Source: Chromobacterium sp. IIBBL 290-4
GTDB lineage: Bacteria; Pseudomonadota; Gammaproteobacteria; Burkholderiales; Chromobacteriaceae
Reading direction: 5' to 3'
NCBI RefSeq assembly: GCF_024207115.1
Contig: NZ_CP100128.1
Coordinates: 124,001 to 188,000 of the forward strand
DNA: 64,000 nt
Part shown: one piece after another, positions 63,690 through 64,000 of the stretch
How positions within the stretch are numbered: the stretch's first letter is position 1
Layout of the letters: each line of letters begins with the position of its first letter
The notes under the pieces: generated by a model
Databases searched by the model: none
Seen by the model: only the letters and a program-made list of their open reading frames with translations
Told to the model about the DNA's origin: nothing
Made by a program: the position numbers and the translations under genes

Positions 63690-64000
63690 ATGAACACGCT
63701 CACTGCCCTGATCGCCGACGACGAACGGCTGATGCGAGAACAGCTGCGCATGGCGCTGGAACGGGTCTGGCCGGAAATCGACGTCGTCGCCGAGGCGCAG
63801 GACGGCGGCCAGGCGGTGGAGCTGGCGCGCGAGCATCGCCCGGACCTGGTGTTCCTGGACATCACCATGCCGGTGAAAACCGGCATCGCGGCGGCGATGG
63901 AGCTGGGCGGCGAGTTTCCGGTGGTTTTCGTCACCGCTTACGACCAATACGCCATCCGCGCCTTCGAAGAGGGCGCCATCGACTACCTGCTCAAGCCGGT
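63690..64000 (+). CDS. LytTR-family response regulator, N-terminal part (3' end outside window)
   Basis: Only the first 103 residues are present, a receiver domain with [12 protein letters not shown], the phosphoacceptor Asp57 in [37 protein letters not shown] and the Lys near the end. The [18 protein letters not shown] pattern is characteristic of LytTR-type regulators (AlgR, LytT/YehT). A GAGGAACGCC ribosome site precedes ATG 63690. The usual MPGMDG after the aspartate reads MPVKTG here. The DNA-binding half lies beyond the window. Confidence 0.88.
   Translation, partial: [103 protein letters not shown]

Overview
The window is 64 kb of GC-rich DNA from a bacterial chromosome, densely packed with genes. 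Protein types point to a beta-proteobacterium, most likely a Neisseriales genus such as Chromobacterium. They include a GH18 chitinase with CBM5/12 modules, a B12-dependent ribonucleotide reductase with NrdR boxes, a CcoG/FixG protein behind an ANR/FNR-type box, and many two-component and c-di-GMP proteins. The genus is an inference from gene content; no rRNA or tRNA marker is visible.

Layout. 1-3.2 kb: SPFH (HflC/HflK-like) genes overlapping a heavy-metal P-type ATPase. 3.3-9.4 kb: MarC, a soluble two-PAS chemoreceptor, a LysE exporter, CcoG and a MocR regulator. 9.5-13.7 kb: polyamine-related genes (exported agmatine deiminase, PuuA) around a lower-GC patch with a GNAT enzyme and a small membrane protein. 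14-20.4 kb: a DUF748/AsmA-like envelope protein and NrdJ. 20.4-23.6 kb: an AT-rich accessory island with a truncated IS481-family transposase, a candidate double-glycine-leader bacteriocin, a small membrane protein that may be its immunity protein, and decayed gene remnants. 23.6-30.7 kb: a tandem duplication of a lysR / metallo-hydrolase / lipoprotein unit in which the first copy keeps only its lipoprotein gene.

30.9-47.3 kb is a large signalling block. A diguanylate cyclase, a CheY-like receiver, two paralogous solute-binding proteins and a membrane kinase that fuses HPt, a CheA-like ATPase and a CheX-like phosphatase domain form one operon. It faces a REC-PAS-GGDEF-EAL protein. Next comes an overlapping operon of hybrid kinase, CheB-CheR fusion and second hybrid kinase. 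The block has no classical transmembrane chemoreceptor, so it looks like a dedicated phosphorelay that links a periplasmic ligand to c-di-GMP output.

47.3-64 kb: an L,D-transpeptidase-like protein lacking the family cysteine, a NAPE-PLD-like hydrolase, the chitinase, a beta-alanine type catabolic operon with a divergent LysR regulator, an MFS pump with a divergent LysR regulator, Ogt, a DUF1176 protein, an ABC-F ATPase with a possible leader peptide, and a LytS/LytTR two-component operon cut by the window end.

Several control sites can be read directly: two NrdR boxes before nrdJ, an ANR/FNR box and two palindromes before ccoG, a palindrome between the MFS gene and its LysR regulator, direct repeats before the LytS operon, and several hairpin terminators.
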